NCBI GenBank assembly: GCA_000149265.1
Contig: CH002692.1
Location: 186,705 to 250,704 of the forward strand
Direction: 5' to 3'
Origin: Ciona savignyi
Taxonomy: Eukaryota; Chordata; Ascidiacea; Phlebobranchia; Cionidae
Length of the DNA stretch: 64,000 bases
In this document: positions 63,601-64,000 of the stretch, one piece after another
Layout of the letters: the number at the start of each line of letters is the position of its first letter
Numbering within the stretch: position 1 is the stretch's first letter
The notes under the pieces: generated by a model
The model's database searches: none
Told to the model about the DNA's origin: nothing
What the model saw: only the letters and a program-made list of their open reading frames with translations
Program-made: the position numbers and the translations under genes

Positions 63601-64000
63601 ATATAATTTTACAGTTGGTTTTTGAAGGCGTTGCCGGAAGAACATTCCAATCGGACATAGCTATTGACAACATTCTTGTGATTGGAGAAGAGTGTTCAGA
63701 AATTTGCAATTTATCAACAGGGCATTATCAGTGCACCACAAATGGTCCAGAAGCAGGTAAATTTATTTCACAGGTGACCTTTAAGGAACTTAAATATTTT
63801 ATGATCTGCATTTCGATCACCTAAAATAGACCCTTACACTTTAAGTGAAAGCATGCAGTGGTATAATGATTGCATTTGTTGTTGCAAAAATGAGAATTGC
63901 TAATGTCAGGATAAACATGCTTCCGTGATTAAAGACACTTTGCTAAATAACCATTTTAGGGGAATGTATATTACAAGAAATGGTTTGTGATGGGAAGATT
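57691..64000 (+). CDS. Giant mosaic gene, 3' part: CUB, uncharacterised domains, Ser/Thr-rich linker, CUB, MAM, LDLa (runs off edge)
   Basis: Spliced in phase to the protease exon. A CUB domain (57691-58295; CGAEYFNSSSGYFSTPGWP, then FDFLIIYNGG) is followed by an unrecognised Trp/Gly/Tyr-rich domain (58443-58895). Next come Cys-poor exons (58976-59285; 59555-59698), two exons with CNMDIYNIFRAL and CDLRNLLVSM (about 60307-60420; 60650-60790), further low-complexity exons (61042-61350), and an exon starting HRSKRSSG (61575) that opens a Thr/Ser/Pro-rich linker (to ~61850). A second CUB (about 61860-62320; CGGSAHRLDHNG...CRFDWVKLY), a MAM domain (62423-63700; CDFNTDRCSFEDDDVNTQFTW) and the start of an LDLa (63959-64000; CILQEMVCDGKI) follow. 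The CUB-MAM-LDLa order repeats the layout upstream of the first protease, so a second protease may follow beyond the window. It could alternatively be a separate gene, but I see no stop, promoter or start between. Confidence 0.7.
59330..59490 (-). repeat. Older SINE fragment
   Basis: The blocks tagacgggtaattgagcaatgg and ctgctaagtactttgcccatggacacaactgacc match the SINE body with many differences. It lies 270 bp upstream of the clearer copy. Confidence 0.45.
59757..60010 (-). mobile_element. tRNA-derived SINE in intron of mosaic gene
   Basis: On plus: gttaggatatgtcattcatgtttatccccatgaatggg (tail), ccgtcaagttatcggagctt, tggtataacccatttatcc, ggttcaggcaatgtccgctaagtgcc, and aaccaactagcgagcgaccagttttaaacctacaaccctt. 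The tRNA-like head at the right end is partly lost. Confidence 0.78.
61490..61535. repeat. Tandem duplication, 21-bp unit x2
   Basis: c(c/a)aagcagctattggacattg occurs twice in direct succession, followed by a partial third copy (caaagc). It sits in an intron just upstream of the exon encoding RSKR. Confidence 0.9.

Noticed and set aside
1..64000. CRISPR arrays, prokaryotic operons, rRNA genes or viral genes
   Set aside because: The DNA is a metazoan nuclear sequence with spliceosomal introns; no regularly spaced repeats of CRISPR type, rRNA sequence or viral coding region was seen.

Overview
This window is animal nuclear DNA, most likely from an ascidian tunicate of the Ciona type. It is AT-rich, the genes are split into many small exons with GT-AG introns (some near 50 bp), and BRAF, SGPP and SLC13 family genes lie close together among tRNA-derived SINEs. 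Two start codons sit directly behind strong 3' splice sites, which fits tunicate spliced-leader trans-splicing. The species itself is an inference. No organellar, bacterial or viral genes were recognised.

Layout. (1) 1-1939, minus strand: the 5' half of an SLC13-type sodium-coupled dicarboxylate/sulfate transporter, running off the left edge. (2) 3406-6313, plus: a complete sphingosine-1-phosphate phosphatase gene (6 exons, 415 aa). (3) 7489-10037, plus: a complete ARF-like GTPase with an unusual ~420-residue basic tail (5 exons, 569 aa). (4) 11589-21638, minus: a multi-exon C2H2 zinc-finger protein with about six fingers and CtBP-like PLDL/LDFSLK motifs. (5) 21639-29977: 8.3 kb with no recognised gene but with repeat relics. 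(6) 29978-39536, plus: a complete B-RAF-type kinase (18 exons, ~735 aa), apart from one extra C in a C7 run that breaks the frame of exon 2. (7) 39537-42421: intergenic, with a SINE. (8) 42422-64000, plus: a very large secreted or ectodomain mosaic. It encodes signal peptide, vWA, FN3 repeats, YWTD propeller, EGF-like/LDLa, MAM, CUB, LDLa, SRCR, an S1 protease, then CUB, a novel domain, a Ser/Thr-rich linker, CUB, MAM and LDLa. It runs off the right edge and contains a 100-N assembly gap.

The genes do not form a pathway. SGPP (sphingolipid turnover), RAF (Ras-MAPK signalling), the transporter, the GTPase and the zinc-finger protein are ordinary neighbours, arranged head-to-head (SLC13/SGPP; ZF/RAF) or tail-to-tail (ARF-like/ZF). 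The most unusual locus is the mosaic. Its order LDLa-MAM-LDLa-CUB-LDLa-SRCR-protease resembles enteropeptidase, but the protease is internal, the N-terminus carries vWA/FN3/propeller modules, and the specificity pocket has Gly189/Asp226 instead of trypsin's Asp189/Gly226. Exon coordinates come from reading splice signals and frame by eye. Exons whose phases were summed (SGPP, ARF-like, RAF) are firm; others are approximate.
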